From contig NZ_QTQP01000033.1 in NCBI RefSeq assembly GCF_003854275.1, positions 21,682-85,681 on the forward strand: a stretch of DNA of 64,000 nt, in the 5' to 3' direction. Shown here piece by piece: positions 32,614-41,233 of this stretch; position 1 is the stretch's first letter; each line of letters opens with the position of its first letter. This DNA comes from Burkholderia sp. Bp8963 (GTDB lineage: Bacteria > Pseudomonadota > Gammaproteobacteria > Burkholderiales > Burkholderiaceae). A program made the translations under genes and the position numbers. The notes under the pieces were generated by a model, which worked only from the letters and a program-made list of their open reading frames with translations, was not told the origin of the DNA and did not search any database.

Positions 32614-33309
32614 TCAGTTGCGGTTGCCGCCGAAGATGCCGAGCAGCGCGAGCAGGTTCGTGAACACGTTGTACAGGTCGAGGTAAATCGCGAGCGTCGC
32701 GGTGATGTAGTTCGTCTCGCCGCCGTTCACGACGCGCTGGACGTCGAACAGCATGTATGCCGAGAAGATTGCGATCGCGAGCACCGACACGGTCAGCATC
32801 AGCGCGGGCAGCTGCAGGAAGATGTTCGCGACCGATGCCAGCAGGATCACGATCACGCCCATGAACAGCCACTTGCCGAGCCCGGAGAAGTCGCGCTTGC
32901 TGACGGTGGCGATCGTCGCCATCGCGGCGAAGATGACGCCGGTGCCGCCGAACGCGAGCATGATCAGCGACGGGCCGTTCGAGAAACCGAGGATGAAGCT
33001 GAGCAGGCGCGACAGCATCAGGCCCATGAAGAACGTGAAGCCGAGCAATACGAACACGCCGGCGGCGCTGTTCTTCGTGCGCTCGATCGCGAACATGAAG
33101 CCGAACGCGATCGCGAAGAACGCGAGGAGGCTCATCATCGGGCTGGTGGCGGCGAACAGCGAGAAGCCGGTCGCGACGCCGACCCACGCGCCCAGCACCG
33201 TCGGAACCATCGATAGCGCGAGCAGCCAGTAGGTATTGCGCAGCACGCGATTGCGAACCTCGACGGTGCTGACGGTGCCGCCGCGGCCGAAATTGTACGA
33301 GTCGTTCAT
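32614..33309 (-). CDS. Bax inhibitor-1 / YccA family membrane protein
   Basis: A 231-residue integral membrane protein with seven hydrophobic segments, the layout of the BI-1 (TMBIM/YccA/YbhL) family. Family sequence is seen at the N-terminus (RNTYWLLALSM), in the centre (GFTFFMGLMLSRLL) and at the C-terminus (AIYLDLYNVFTNLLALLGI, containing the conserved acidic residues). E. coli YccA restrains FtsH protease, and BsYetJ is a pH-sensitive calcium leak channel; either role would be inference here. TAGGAGAAACC precedes the ATG. Confidence 0.92.
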   Translation of the reverse strand: MNDSYNFGRGGTVSTVEVRNRVLRNTYWLLALSMVPTVLGAWVGVATGFSLFAATSPMMSLLAFFAIAFGFMFAIERTKNSAAGVFVLLGFTFFMGLMLSRLLSFILGFSNGPSLIMLAFGGTGVIFAAMATIATVSKRDFSGLGKWLFMGVIVILLASVANIFLQLPALMLTVSVLAIAIFSAYMLFDVQRVVNGGETNYITATLAIYLDLYNVFTNLLALLGIFGGNRN

Positions 33310-33503
33310 GGTTTCTCCTAACATTGGACGCATGGGCGTCCGGGGCCGGTCTGGCGCGCGCGGTGTGCGGCGCAGCAAACCGGTGCAGCTATGGCTAAGA
33401 TACGTTCCGCGCCGGGAGGTTTCAATGGCTGCCCGATGCAAAACGCATGCTGTTGGAACCTTACATGCGTGTAAGGGTTCAATCGCAATGATACACGGGA
33501 TCG

Positions 33504-33512
33504 TGCTACAAT
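33504..33512 (+). promoter_or_regulatory. Extended -10 promoter of ndk
   Basis: TG-C-TACAAT is an extended -10 element about 46 bp upstream of the ndk start, in an AT-richer stretch than its surroundings. The -35 region is weak, as usual for extended -10 promoters. Confidence 0.6.
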
Positions 33513-33558
33513 AGCGGATTCATTTGGAAGTGTAACTTCTTAATTTCTTGGAGTTTTT

Positions 33559-33984
33559 ATGGCAATCGAGCGCACCCTGTCGATCATCAAGCCGGATGCG
33601 GTGGCAAAGAACGTGATCGGCCAGATCTACAGCCGTTTCGAAGGCGCCGGCCTGAAGGTGATCGCTGCGCGCATGGCGCACCTGTCGCGTGCCGACGCTG
33701 AGAAGTTCTACGCTGTCCACGCAGAGCGTCCGTTCTTCAAGGACCTCGTCGAATTCATGATCTCGGGCCCGGTGATGATCCAGGTTCTCGAAGGCGAAGG
33801 TGCGATCCTGAAGAACCGCGACCTGATGGGCGCAACGGATCCGAAGAAGGCCGAAGCGGGCACGATCCGCGCCGACTTCGCGGACAGCATCGACGCGAAC
33901 GCGGTGCACGGCTCGGACGCGCCGGAAACGGCAGCCGTCGAAGTCGCGTTCTTCTTCCCGGCAATGAACGTCTACTCGCGCTAA
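33559..33984 (+). CDS. ndk: Nucleoside diphosphate kinase
   Basis: A 141-residue enzyme that transfers the gamma-phosphate of ATP to NDPs through a phosphohistidine. Active-site H117 lies in NAVHGSD, with the N-terminal ERTLSIIKPDAV signature. Full length and intact. TTGGAG precedes the ATG. First gene of the long housekeeping run that continues with rlmN. Confidence 0.98.
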   Translation: MAIERTLSIIKPDAVAKNVIGQIYSRFEGAGLKVIAARMAHLSRADAEKFYAVHAERPFFKDLVEFMISGPVMIQVLEGEGAILKNRDLMGATDPKKAEAGTIRADFADSIDANAVHGSDAPETAAVEVAFFFPAMNVYSR

Positions 33985-34041
33985 GCACTGACTGACATTC
34001 AGGGCAGGCAGGATTCAGCGCACGCGGCAAGGCAGGGCACC

Positions 34042-35181
34042 ATGACGAGCGAAACTTCCGTCAATCTTCTCGACTTCGACGCCGAGGGCCTTGTCGCGTA
34101 CTGCGGCAGCCTCGGCGAGAAGCCGTTCCGCGCCAAGCAGTTGCAGCGCTGGATCCACCAATATAACGCCGGCGATTTCGACGGCATGACCGATCTCGCG
34201 AAATCCCTGAGGGAAAAGCTCAAGGGCCGCGCGACGATCGCGATGCCGGATATCGCCAGCGATCACGTTTCCGCCGACGGCACGCGCAAGTGGCTGATCG
34301 ACGTCGGAAACGGCAACGCGGTCGAAACCGTTTTCATCCCGGAAGAGACGCGCGGCACGCTGTGCGTGTCGTCGCAGGCGGGGTGCGCGGTCAATTGCCG
34401 CTTCTGCTCGACGGGCAAGCAGGGTTTCTCCCGCAACCTGTCGACAGGCGAAATCATCGGCCAGCTGCGGATGGCCGAATTTGCATTGCGTGCGTCGCTC
34501 GGGCGTGCGCCCGGCCCGAACGGCAAGGCCGAACGGGTGATCACCAACGTGGTGATGATGGGCATGGGTGAGCCGCTTCTGAATTACAGCGCGGTCGTGC
34601 CTGCGATGCGGCTGATGCTCGACGACAACGCGTACGGGCTGTCGCGCCGCCGCGTCACGCTGTCGACGTCCGGTGTCGTGCCGATGATGGACCGCCTCGG
34701 CGCCGAATTGCCGGTTGCGCTGGCCGTGTCGCTGCATGCGCCGAACGATGCGCTGCGCGACGAACTGGTGCCGCTCAACAAGAAGCATCCGCTTCGCGAG
34801 CTGATGGCCGCGTGCCAGCGCTATCTGAAAGTCGCGCCGCGCGACTTCATCACGTTCGAATACTGCATGCTCGACGGCGTCAACGACACCGAAGCGCATG
34901 CGCGTGAACTGCTCGCGGTGACGCGCGACGTCCCGTGCAAGTTCAATCTGATCCCGTTCAATCCGTTTCCGGAGTCGGGTCTTATCCGATCGAAGCCGGA
35001 GCAGATCAAGCGCTTTGCGCAGGTGCTCATCGACGCGGGTGTCGTCACGACGGTGCGCAAGACGCGCGGCGACGACATCGACGCCGCGTGCGGTCAGCTG
35101 GCAGGTACGGTGAAGGATCGCACGCGCCTCGCGGAACGGACGGGCGCAGCAGGGAAAATTATCGAGGTTCGGGCGATTTAA
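34042..35181 (+). CDS. rlmN: Dual-specificity RNA methyltransferase RlmN
   Basis: A 379-residue radical-SAM enzyme that methylates C2 of A2503 in 23S rRNA and A37 of some tRNAs. The iron-sulfur motif is C115-x3-C119-x2-C122 (CAVNCRFC). The C-terminal catalytic cysteine is in DDIDAACGQL. GFSRNLSTGEI and NVVMMGMGEPLLN are family landmarks. It is 57 bp after ndk. Confidence 0.97.
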   Translation: MTSETSVNLLDFDAEGLVAYCGSLGEKPFRAKQLQRWIHQYNAGDFDGMTDLAKSLREKLKGRATIAMPDIASDHVSADGTRKWLIDVGNGNAVETVFIPEETRGTLCVSSQAGCAVNCRFCSTGKQGFSRNLSTGEIIGQLRMAEFALRASLGRAPGPNGKAERVITNVVMMGMGEPLLNYSAVVPAMRLMLDDNAYGLSRRRVTLSTSGVVPMMDRLGAELPVALAVSLHAPNDALRDELVPLNKKHPLRELMAACQRYLKVAPRDFITFEYCMLDGVNDTEAHARELLAVTRDVPCKFNLIPFNPFPESGLIRSKPEQIKRFAQVLIDAGVVTTVRKTRGDDIDAACGQLAGTVKDRTRLAERTGAAGKIIEVRAI

Positions 35182-35347
35182 CAGGGGCGCCTGGCTGGGG
35201 ATGTCCGGACTTTTTGGCGGTACAACACGCGAATAGCGATCGGACGCGGCGCCAGGTGCGCCGCGCATGGCATGGACGGTCGCGGGCGCGGCGCCGGCAG
35301 GAGCCGGCAGCGCTCGCCAGTGAAGAAGAATCGACGCGAGGACAAGG

Positions 35348-36370
35348 ATGAGTGAGCCGCAGCCGTCAAACGGCGCAGAGACGAACGCCGGCAAACCGGT
35401 AACGGCCGGACTGGAATCGCTGGCCGCCGTGGGAAGCCGGTTGGCGCAGCTTCGGGAGGCGCGGGGCTGGACGGTCGACGACGTGTCGGCGCGGCTCAAG
35501 GTCGCACCGCCGAAGCTGCGGGCGCTCGAGGCGGGCGACATCAGCCATCTGCCCGGCGTGACGTTCGCGCTCGGTGTCGTGCGCAGCTACGCGAAGATGC
35601 TCGGCGTCGATCCGGAGCCGTTCGCTCAGGCGCTGCGCCGCGAGCGCGGCGTGCCGGAGGTGGATCTGTCGATGCCGGCGGCGTCGGGGACGGATCTGCC
35701 GCGCGGGCGCGTGTCGATTCCGCTCGGCGGCCCGTCGCGACACCGTCCGTGGATGTGGGGGACCGCTGCCGCCGTCGTCGCGGTGATCGCCGCGGCGATG
35801 TGGCACACTGGCGGCGATTCGTCGAACTGGCTCGCCCGCTTCAAGGGCGGCGGCGCGCAGGGTGCGTCCGCTGCGCAGGCGTCTGCACCTATTGAAGCGG
35901 CGTCGTCCGTCGGCGAAGCGAGTGCGGTCGTCGCGTCGGCGTCAGCGGTCCATCAGGTTCCGGCCGCGGCGGCGACGTCGGGTGTCGCGGCGGCGGTGCC
36001 GCAAGCGGTGGCATCGGCTGCGCCGGCGGCGGTCGCGCCGGTGTCGCAGCCCGCGGCGATTGCGCCGGCAGCGAGCGCGGTGGCGGCAGCGGCCCAGCCG
36101 GCGAGCGTTGTCGTCGCGGCAGGCCAGTCGGTTCTTGAGCTGAAGGTCAAGCAGGACAGCTGGTTCAGCGTGCGCGACAAGAACGGCAAGGAACTGTTCT
36201 CGTCGCTGGTGCGCGCCGGCGAGACGAAGCAGGTCGCGGGTAACGGTCCGCTGAAGGTCACGATCGGCAACAAGGCGGGTCTGGACACGATCGCGTTCGA
36301 CGGTAAACCCGTCGATCCGGCAAAATATTCGGCAGCGCGGGGGAACGTGGCGCGGTTCACGTTGCCCTGA
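35348..36370 (+). CDS. rodZ: RodZ-like cytoskeletal membrane protein (HTH plus DUF4115)
   Basis: A 340-residue bitopic protein. The N-terminal Xre-type helix-turn-helix (about 28-85, RLAQLREARGWTVDDVSARL) is the RodZ domain that binds MreB. A single membrane helix (about 136-152) and an Ala/Pro/Val-rich periplasmic linker follow, and then a C-terminal DUF4115 beta-domain (about 255-338, LELKVKQDSWFSVRDKNG). It helps set rod shape. GAGGACAAGG precedes the ATG. The gene lies between rlmN and ispG as in relatives. Confidence 0.92.
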   Translation: MSEPQPSNGAETNAGKPVTAGLESLAAVGSRLAQLREARGWTVDDVSARLKVAPPKLRALEAGDISHLPGVTFALGVVRSYAKMLGVDPEPFAQALRRERGVPEVDLSMPAASGTDLPRGRVSIPLGGPSRHRPWMWGTAAAVVAVIAAAMWHTGGDSSNWLARFKGGGAQGASAAQASAPIEAASSVGEASAVVASASAVHQVPAAAATSGVAAAVPQAVASAAPAAVAPVSQPAAIAPAASAVAAAAQPASVVVAAGQSVLELKVKQDSWFSVRDKNGKELFSSLVRAGETKQVAGNGPLKVTIGNKAGLDTIAFDGKPVDPAKYSAARGNVARFTLP

Positions 36371-36375
36371 CGGCA

Positions 36376-36407
36376 AGCGCCGTGGCTAAGCGGGCACGGC
36401 GCTTTTT
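36376..36407 (+). terminator. Terminator after rodZ
   Basis: AGCGCCGTG pairs with CACGGCGCT across a 10-nt loop, then TTTT. It separates rodZ from ispG, so ispG probably has its own promoter or depends on read-through. Confidence 0.82.
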
Positions 36408-36455
36408 CAATTCATGTGCCGCGTTGCGGCGCATTCCGCGTAAATGGATCTATCG

Positions 36456-37760
36456 ATGCAATCCGAAGCTCAATCCCCACGCAGCAGTCAGATTTGTTCA
36501 ACCGAGCCGGTGTTCGGCGGGCATGCGCCGCGCCGCGTGTCGCATGCGGTGAATGTCCGTTGGGGCGGGCAGCTCGTGACGATCGGCGGCGATGCGCCGG
36601 TGCGCGTCCAGTCGATGACGAACACCGATACCGCGGACGCGATCGGTACGGCGATCCAGATCAAGGAGCTCGCGAACGCGGGCTCCGAACTGGTGCGCAT
36701 CACGGTCAACACGCCCGAGGCGGCGGCCGCCGTGCCGGCGATCCGCGAGCAGCTCGACCGGATGGGCGTGACGGTGCCGCTCGTCGGCGACTTCCATTAC
36801 AACGGCCACCTGCTGCTGCGCGACCATCCGGGCTGCGCGGAGGCGCTGTCGAAGTACCGGATCAACCCCGGCAACGTCGGCCATGGCGCGAAACGCGACA
36901 CGCAGTTCGCGCAGATGATCGAAGCGGCGATCAAGTACGACAAGGCGGTGCGGATCGGCGTGAACTGGGGCAGCCTCGACCAGGACCTGCTCGCGCGGAT
37001 GATGGACGAGAACGGTACGCGCGCGCAACCGTGGGATGCGCAGAGCGTGATGTACGAGGCGCTGATCCAGTCGGCGGTCGGCTCGGCCGAGCGCGCGGTC
37101 GAACTGGGTCTCGGCCGTGACCGCATCGTGCTGTCGTGCAAGGTCAGCGGCGTGCAGGACCTGATCGCCGTGTACCGCGAACTGGCGCGTCGCTGCGGCT
37201 TCGCGCTGCACCTCGGGCTGACCGAGGCGGGCATGGGCTCGAAGGGCATCGTCGCATCGACGGCGGCGCTCGGCGTGCTGCTGCAGGAAGGCATCGGCGA
37301 CACGATTCGCATCTCGCTGACGCCGGAGCCGGGCGCGCCGCGCACGGGCGAAGTGGTGGTCGGCCAGGAAATCCTGCAGACGATGGGCATGCGCTCGTTC
37401 GCACCAATGGTGATCGCGTGCCCGGGTTGCGGCCGCACGACGAGCACGCTGTTCCAGGAGCTCGCGATGCAGATCCAGACCTACCTGCGCGAGCAGATGC
37501 CGGTCTGGCGCAAGACCTATCCGGGCGTCGAGACGATGAACGTCGCGGTGATGGGCTGCATCGTCAACGGCCCGGGCGAATCGAAGCACGCGAACATCGG
37601 CATCAGCCTGCCGGGTTCCGGCGAGAATCCGGCCGCGCCTGTCTTCATCGACGGCGAGAAGGTCAAGACGCTGCGCGGCGAACACATCGCAGAGGAATTC
37701 CAGCAGATCGTCAGCGATTACGTCGAACGCACCTATGGCCGCGCTGCGGCACTGAACTAA
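36456..37760 (+). CDS. ispG: 4-hydroxy-3-methylbut-2-en-1-yl diphosphate synthase (GcpE)
   Basis: A 434-residue enzyme of the MEP isoprenoid pathway. It converts MEcPP to HMBPP using a 4Fe-4S cluster. Cluster-ligand segments are ACPGCGRT and MGCIVNGPGE near the C-terminus, and the N-terminal TIM-barrel half starts VRVQSMTNTDT. The insertion between barrel and C-terminal domain is of the longer proteobacterial type. Start at MQSEAQS; an in-frame ATG at 36444 would add four residues. Neither has a strong ribosome-binding site. hisS follows 16 bp after. Confidence 0.96.
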   Translation: MQSEAQSPRSSQICSTEPVFGGHAPRRVSHAVNVRWGGQLVTIGGDAPVRVQSMTNTDTADAIGTAIQIKELANAGSELVRITVNTPEAAAAVPAIREQLDRMGVTVPLVGDFHYNGHLLLRDHPGCAEALSKYRINPGNVGHGAKRDTQFAQMIEAAIKYDKAVRIGVNWGSLDQDLLARMMDENGTRAQPWDAQSVMYEALIQSAVGSAERAVELGLGRDRIVLSCKVSGVQDLIAVYRELARRCGFALHLGLTEAGMGSKGIVASTAALGVLLQEGIGDTIRISLTPEPGAPRTGEVVVGQEILQTMGMRSFAPMVIACPGCGRTTSTLFQELAMQIQTYLREQMPVWRKTYPGVETMNVAVMGCIVNGPGESKHANIGISLPGSGENPAAPVFIDGEKVKTLRGEHIAEEFQQIVSDYVERTYGRAAALN

Positions 37761-37776
37761 TCCGTCAACACACACG

Positions 37777-39117
37777 ATGACTGAACAAAAACGCAAGATC
37801 GAGAAGCTCACGGGCGTCAAGGGCATGAACGACATCCTCCCGCAGGATGCCGGCCTGTGGGAATTCTTCGAAGCCACCGTGAAGTCGCTGCTGCGCGCCT
37901 ACGGCTACCAGAACATCCGCACGCCGATCGTCGAGCACACGCAGCTCTTCACGCGCGGCATCGGCGAAGTCACGGACATCGTCGAGAAGGAGATGTACAG
38001 CTTCACCGACTCGCTGAACGGCGAGCACCTGACGATGCGCCCGGAGAACACGGCCGCCGTCGTGCGTGCTGCGATCGAGCACAACATGCTGTACGACGGC
38101 CCGAAGCGCCTGTGGTACATCGGCCCGATGTTCCGTCACGAGCGTCCGCAGCGCGGCCGCTACCGCCAGTTCCACCAGGTCGGCGTCGAGGCGCTCGGTT
38201 TCGCGGGCCCGGACGCGGACGCGGAAATCATCATGATGTGCCAGCGGCTGTGGGACGACCTCGGCCTGATGGGCATCAAGCTCGAGATCAATTCGCTCGG
38301 TCTCGCGGAAGAGCGCGCAGCGCACCGCGTCGAGCTGATCAAGTATCTCGAGCAGCACGTCGACGCGCTGGACGCCGAAGCGCAGCGCCGCCTGTATACG
38401 AACCCGCTGCGCGTGCTCGACACGAAGAACCCGGCGCTTCAGGAGATCGCGCAGAACGCGCCGAAGCTGATCGACTTCCTCGGCGACGAATCGCGTGCGC
38501 ACTTCGAAGGGCTGCAGCGCCTGCTGAAGGCGAACAACATTCCGTTCACGATCAACCCGCGTCTCGTGCGTGGCCTCGACTACTACAACCTGACCGTGTT
38601 CGAGTGGGTGACCGACAAGCTCGGCGCGCAGGGCACGGTGGCAGCCGGCGGCCGCTACGATCCGCTGATCGAGCAGCTCGGCGGCAAGCCGACCGCCGCG
38701 TGCGGCTGGGCAATGGGCGTCGAGCGCATTCTCGAGCTGCTGAAGGAAGAGCAGCTCGTGCCCGAGCAGGACGGCGTCGACGTGTACGTCGTGCACCAGG
38801 GCGAAGCGGCGCGCGAGCAGGCGTTCATCGCGGCCGAGCGGCTGCGTGACACGGGCCTCGACGTGATCTTCCACTGCAGCGCGGATGGCGCGCCGGCGAG
38901 CTTCAAGTCGCAGATGAAGCGTGCCGATGCGAGCGGCGCCGCATTCGCGGTGATCTTCGGCGAAGAGGAGATCGCGAACGGCACGGTGGGCGTGAAAGCG
39001 CTGCGCGGTGTCGGCGAGGAAGGGGAAAAGAACGTTCAGCAGACCGTACCGGTCGAAAGCTTGACCGAATTCCTAATCAATGCGATGGTTGCATCCGCCG
39101 AAGACGGCGACGACTGA
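37777..39117 (+). CDS. hisS: Histidyl-tRNA synthetase
   Basis: A 446-residue class II aminoacyl-tRNA synthetase. Motif 2 is MFRHERPQRGRYRQFHQ, the histidine-specific motif is LVRGLDYYN, motif 3 is GWAMGVERI, and a C-terminal anticodon-binding domain (DVYVVHQGEAAR onward) follows. Complete and of normal length. It lies between ispG and yfgM, the conserved order. Confidence 0.98.
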   Translation: MTEQKRKIEKLTGVKGMNDILPQDAGLWEFFEATVKSLLRAYGYQNIRTPIVEHTQLFTRGIGEVTDIVEKEMYSFTDSLNGEHLTMRPENTAAVVRAAIEHNMLYDGPKRLWYIGPMFRHERPQRGRYRQFHQVGVEALGFAGPDADAEIIMMCQRLWDDLGLMGIKLEINSLGLAEERAAHRVELIKYLEQHVDALDAEAQRRLYTNPLRVLDTKNPALQEIAQNAPKLIDFLGDESRAHFEGLQRLLKANNIPFTINPRLVRGLDYYNLTVFEWVTDKLGAQGTVAAGGRYDPLIEQLGGKPTAACGWAMGVERILELLKEEQLVPEQDGVDVYVVHQGEAAREQAFIAAERLRDTGLDVIFHCSADGAPASFKSQMKRADASGAAFAVIFGEEEIANGTVGVKALRGVGEEGEKNVQQTVPVESLTEFLINAMVASAEDGDD

Positions 39118-39172
39118 TCGCGCTGGCGTCCGCTCGACAACAAAGGCCTGAACAGGAAGGAATCGCTCGCCG

Positions 39173-39802
39173 ATGAGTTACCACGACGAACAAGAATCGA
39201 TTGAAAGCCTCAAGGCGTGGTGGGCCCGCTGGGGCAACCTCGCCACGTGGATCGTCCTCGCGGCGCTCGTCGTCGCGGCCGGTTTCAACGGCTGGAATTA
39301 CTGGCAGCGTCGTCAGGCCGCCGAGGCGTCCGGCCTGTACGAGCAGGTGCAGAAGGCCGCCGCGGCGAACGACAAGACGACGATGGCCCGCGCCGCCACC
39401 GACATGGAAGACAAGTACGGCAGCACGCCGTATGCGCAGATGACGGCGCTCGCGGCCGCGAAGGTGCTGTACGCCGCAGGCGATGTCGCCGGTGCGAAGG
39501 CGCAGCTGCAATGGGCGGCCGATCACGCGAAGGACGACGAGTACAAGCAGATCGCGAAGCTGCGCCTCGCGTCGCTGCTGCTCGACGAGAAGGCGTACGA
39601 CGCGGGGCTCGCGCTGCTGTCGGGTACGCCGGTCGATGCGTTCAAGGGTCTCGTGGCCGATCGCCGTGGCGATCTGCTCGCCGCGCAAGGCAAGACCGAC
39701 GACGCGCGCGCCGCGTACAAGCTCGCGCTCGACGGCCTGCCGAAGGAAGACCAGTCGGCGCGCCAGCTCGTGCAGTTCAAGCTGGACGCGCTCGGCGGCT
39801 GA
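39173..39802 (+). CDS. yfgM: YfgM-like ancillary SecYEG translocon subunit (TPR protein)
   Basis: A 209-residue bitopic inner-membrane protein with one N-terminal membrane helix (about 23-41, LATWIVLAALVVAAGFNGW) and a periplasmic tetratricopeptide-like domain. In E. coli YfgM associates with SecYEG and PpiD and lies next to bamB, as here. GGAAGGAATCG precedes the ATG. Confidence 0.9.
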   Translation: MSYHDEQESIESLKAWWARWGNLATWIVLAALVVAAGFNGWNYWQRRQAAEASGLYEQVQKAAAANDKTTMARAATDMEDKYGSTPYAQMTALAAAKVLYAAGDVAGAKAQLQWAADHAKDDEYKQIAKLRLASLLLDEKAYDAGLALLSGTPVDAFKGLVADRRGDLLAAQGKTDDARAAYKLALDGLPKEDQSARQLVQFKLDALGG

Positions 39803-39843
39803 GCGCCGGCCCCCTCAACCTCTTAACTTTGCTTCGCTAACCG

Positions 39844-40989
39844 ATGAATTTGCTGAAACGTTACGCTGTGCCCGTTGCCTGCGCGGCGGCCGTCCTGGCG
39901 CTGGGGGCCTGCTCGTCGACGAAGGACGCGCGTCGCGTGCCGACGCCGCTCACCGAGTTCAAATCCGTCCTCGACGTGCAACAGGTCTGGTCGGCGAGCG
40001 TCGGCAAGGGCGATCGCTACCTGTTCTCGCCGGTGGCGGTGGGCGATGCCGTGTACGCGGCCGGCGCGAACGGCTCGGTCGAGAAGATCGACGCGAAGAC
40101 CGGGCAGCGGATCTGGCGCACCAAGCTCGATTCGGACCTGTCGGCGGGTGTCGGCAGCGACGGCAACCTGACCGCGGTCGGCGCGCTGAAGGGCGGCGTG
40201 TTCGTGCTCGGCCAGGACGGCAAGCTGCTGTGGAAGACGTCCGTGCAGGGCGAGATCTTCTCGCCGCCGCTCGTCGGCAACGGTCTCGTGATTGTCCGCA
40301 CGATCGACGGCCAGGTGATCGCGTTCAATGCGCAGACGGGCGAGCAGAAGTGGAACTACCGCAACCGCGCGGTGCCGCTGAACCTGCGCGTGTCGGCGGG
40401 CATGACGTTCGCGGGCGACGCCGCGGTGCTCGCGGGCTTCCCGGGCGGCGGCCTCGTCGCGATCAACCTGCAGACGGGCGAGCCGTACTGGCAGACGCCC
40501 GTGTCGTTCCCGAAGGGCGTGACGGAAGTCGAGCGCATCAACGACGTCAGCGGTCCGCCGACGCTCGTCGGCGCCGAAGCCTGCGCGGTGACGTTCCAGG
40601 GCCAGCTCGGTTGCTTCGACGCGAACTCGGGGCGCCCGCTGTGGGAAAAGACGTTCTCGAGCCGCAGCGGCCTCGCGCAGGACGATTCGGTCGTCGCGGG
40701 CGGCGACGACTGGTCGGTCGTGAGCGCGTACGACGCGGCAAGCGGCAACGAGCTGTGGCGCAACGAGAAGCTGAAGAGCCGTGACGTCGGCGTGCCCTAT
40801 CTGCTCGGCCATGCAGTCGTGATGGGCGACTACAAGGGCTTCGTGCATTTCCTGTCGCGCGAGGATGGCAGCTTCATCGCGCGGATGAAGACCGACGGCA
40901 GCGCGATCACGGCGGCGCCCGTTCTCGCGGGCAACACGCTCGTCGTGCAGACGAAGGATGGTGGCCTGTACGGCTTCCGTCCGCGCTGA
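39844..40989 (+). CDS. bamB: Outer-membrane assembly lipoprotein BamB
   Basis: A 381-residue lipoprotein with lipobox LGAC (C23) and an eight-bladed beta-propeller built from PQQ-like repeats (VYAAGANGSVEKIDAKTGQ, VIAFNAQTGEQKW, LVAINLQTGEPYW and others). It is a subunit of the BAM complex that folds outer-membrane beta-barrels; BamD is encoded at 58312-59136. Only 41 bp after yfgM. Confidence 0.95.
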   Translation: MNLLKRYAVPVACAAAVLALGACSSTKDARRVPTPLTEFKSVLDVQQVWSASVGKGDRYLFSPVAVGDAVYAAGANGSVEKIDAKTGQRIWRTKLDSDLSAGVGSDGNLTAVGALKGGVFVLGQDGKLLWKTSVQGEIFSPPLVGNGLVIVRTIDGQVIAFNAQTGEQKWNYRNRAVPLNLRVSAGMTFAGDAAVLAGFPGGGLVAINLQTGEPYWQTPVSFPKGVTEVERINDVSGPPTLVGAEACAVTFQGQLGCFDANSGRPLWEKTFSSRSGLAQDDSVVAGGDDWSVVSAYDAASGNELWRNEKLKSRDVGVPYLLGHAVVMGDYKGFVHFLSREDGSFIARMKTDGSAITAAPVLAGNTLVVQTKDGGLYGFRPR

Positions 40990-41233
40990 CGCGCAACGGC
41001 GCGCAGGCCGCGGCGCGGGCAGGTCCCGCATGCCGCGCCGGCGCGTGAAATGATGGCGGCCGGTGTCCCCGGCCGCTCGGTATTTGAAAGGCAGTTCGAG
41101 AGAAAGCATGATGGCGCGCAGTGCGCGCCTGGCGCGCGCATCCGGCGCGGCGCGAATTCGTGATATTTTCATTCAGCGCAGCCGCCCGCAGCAGCGGGCC
41201 TCCCGCTGCTGCGCATCACCGTAGACAACACAG

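Noticed and set aside
40990..41233. Gene or RNA in the bamB-der gap
   Set aside because: GC-rich alternating sequence (GCGCGC runs) with no supported frame, hairpin-plus-T-run or RNA motif.
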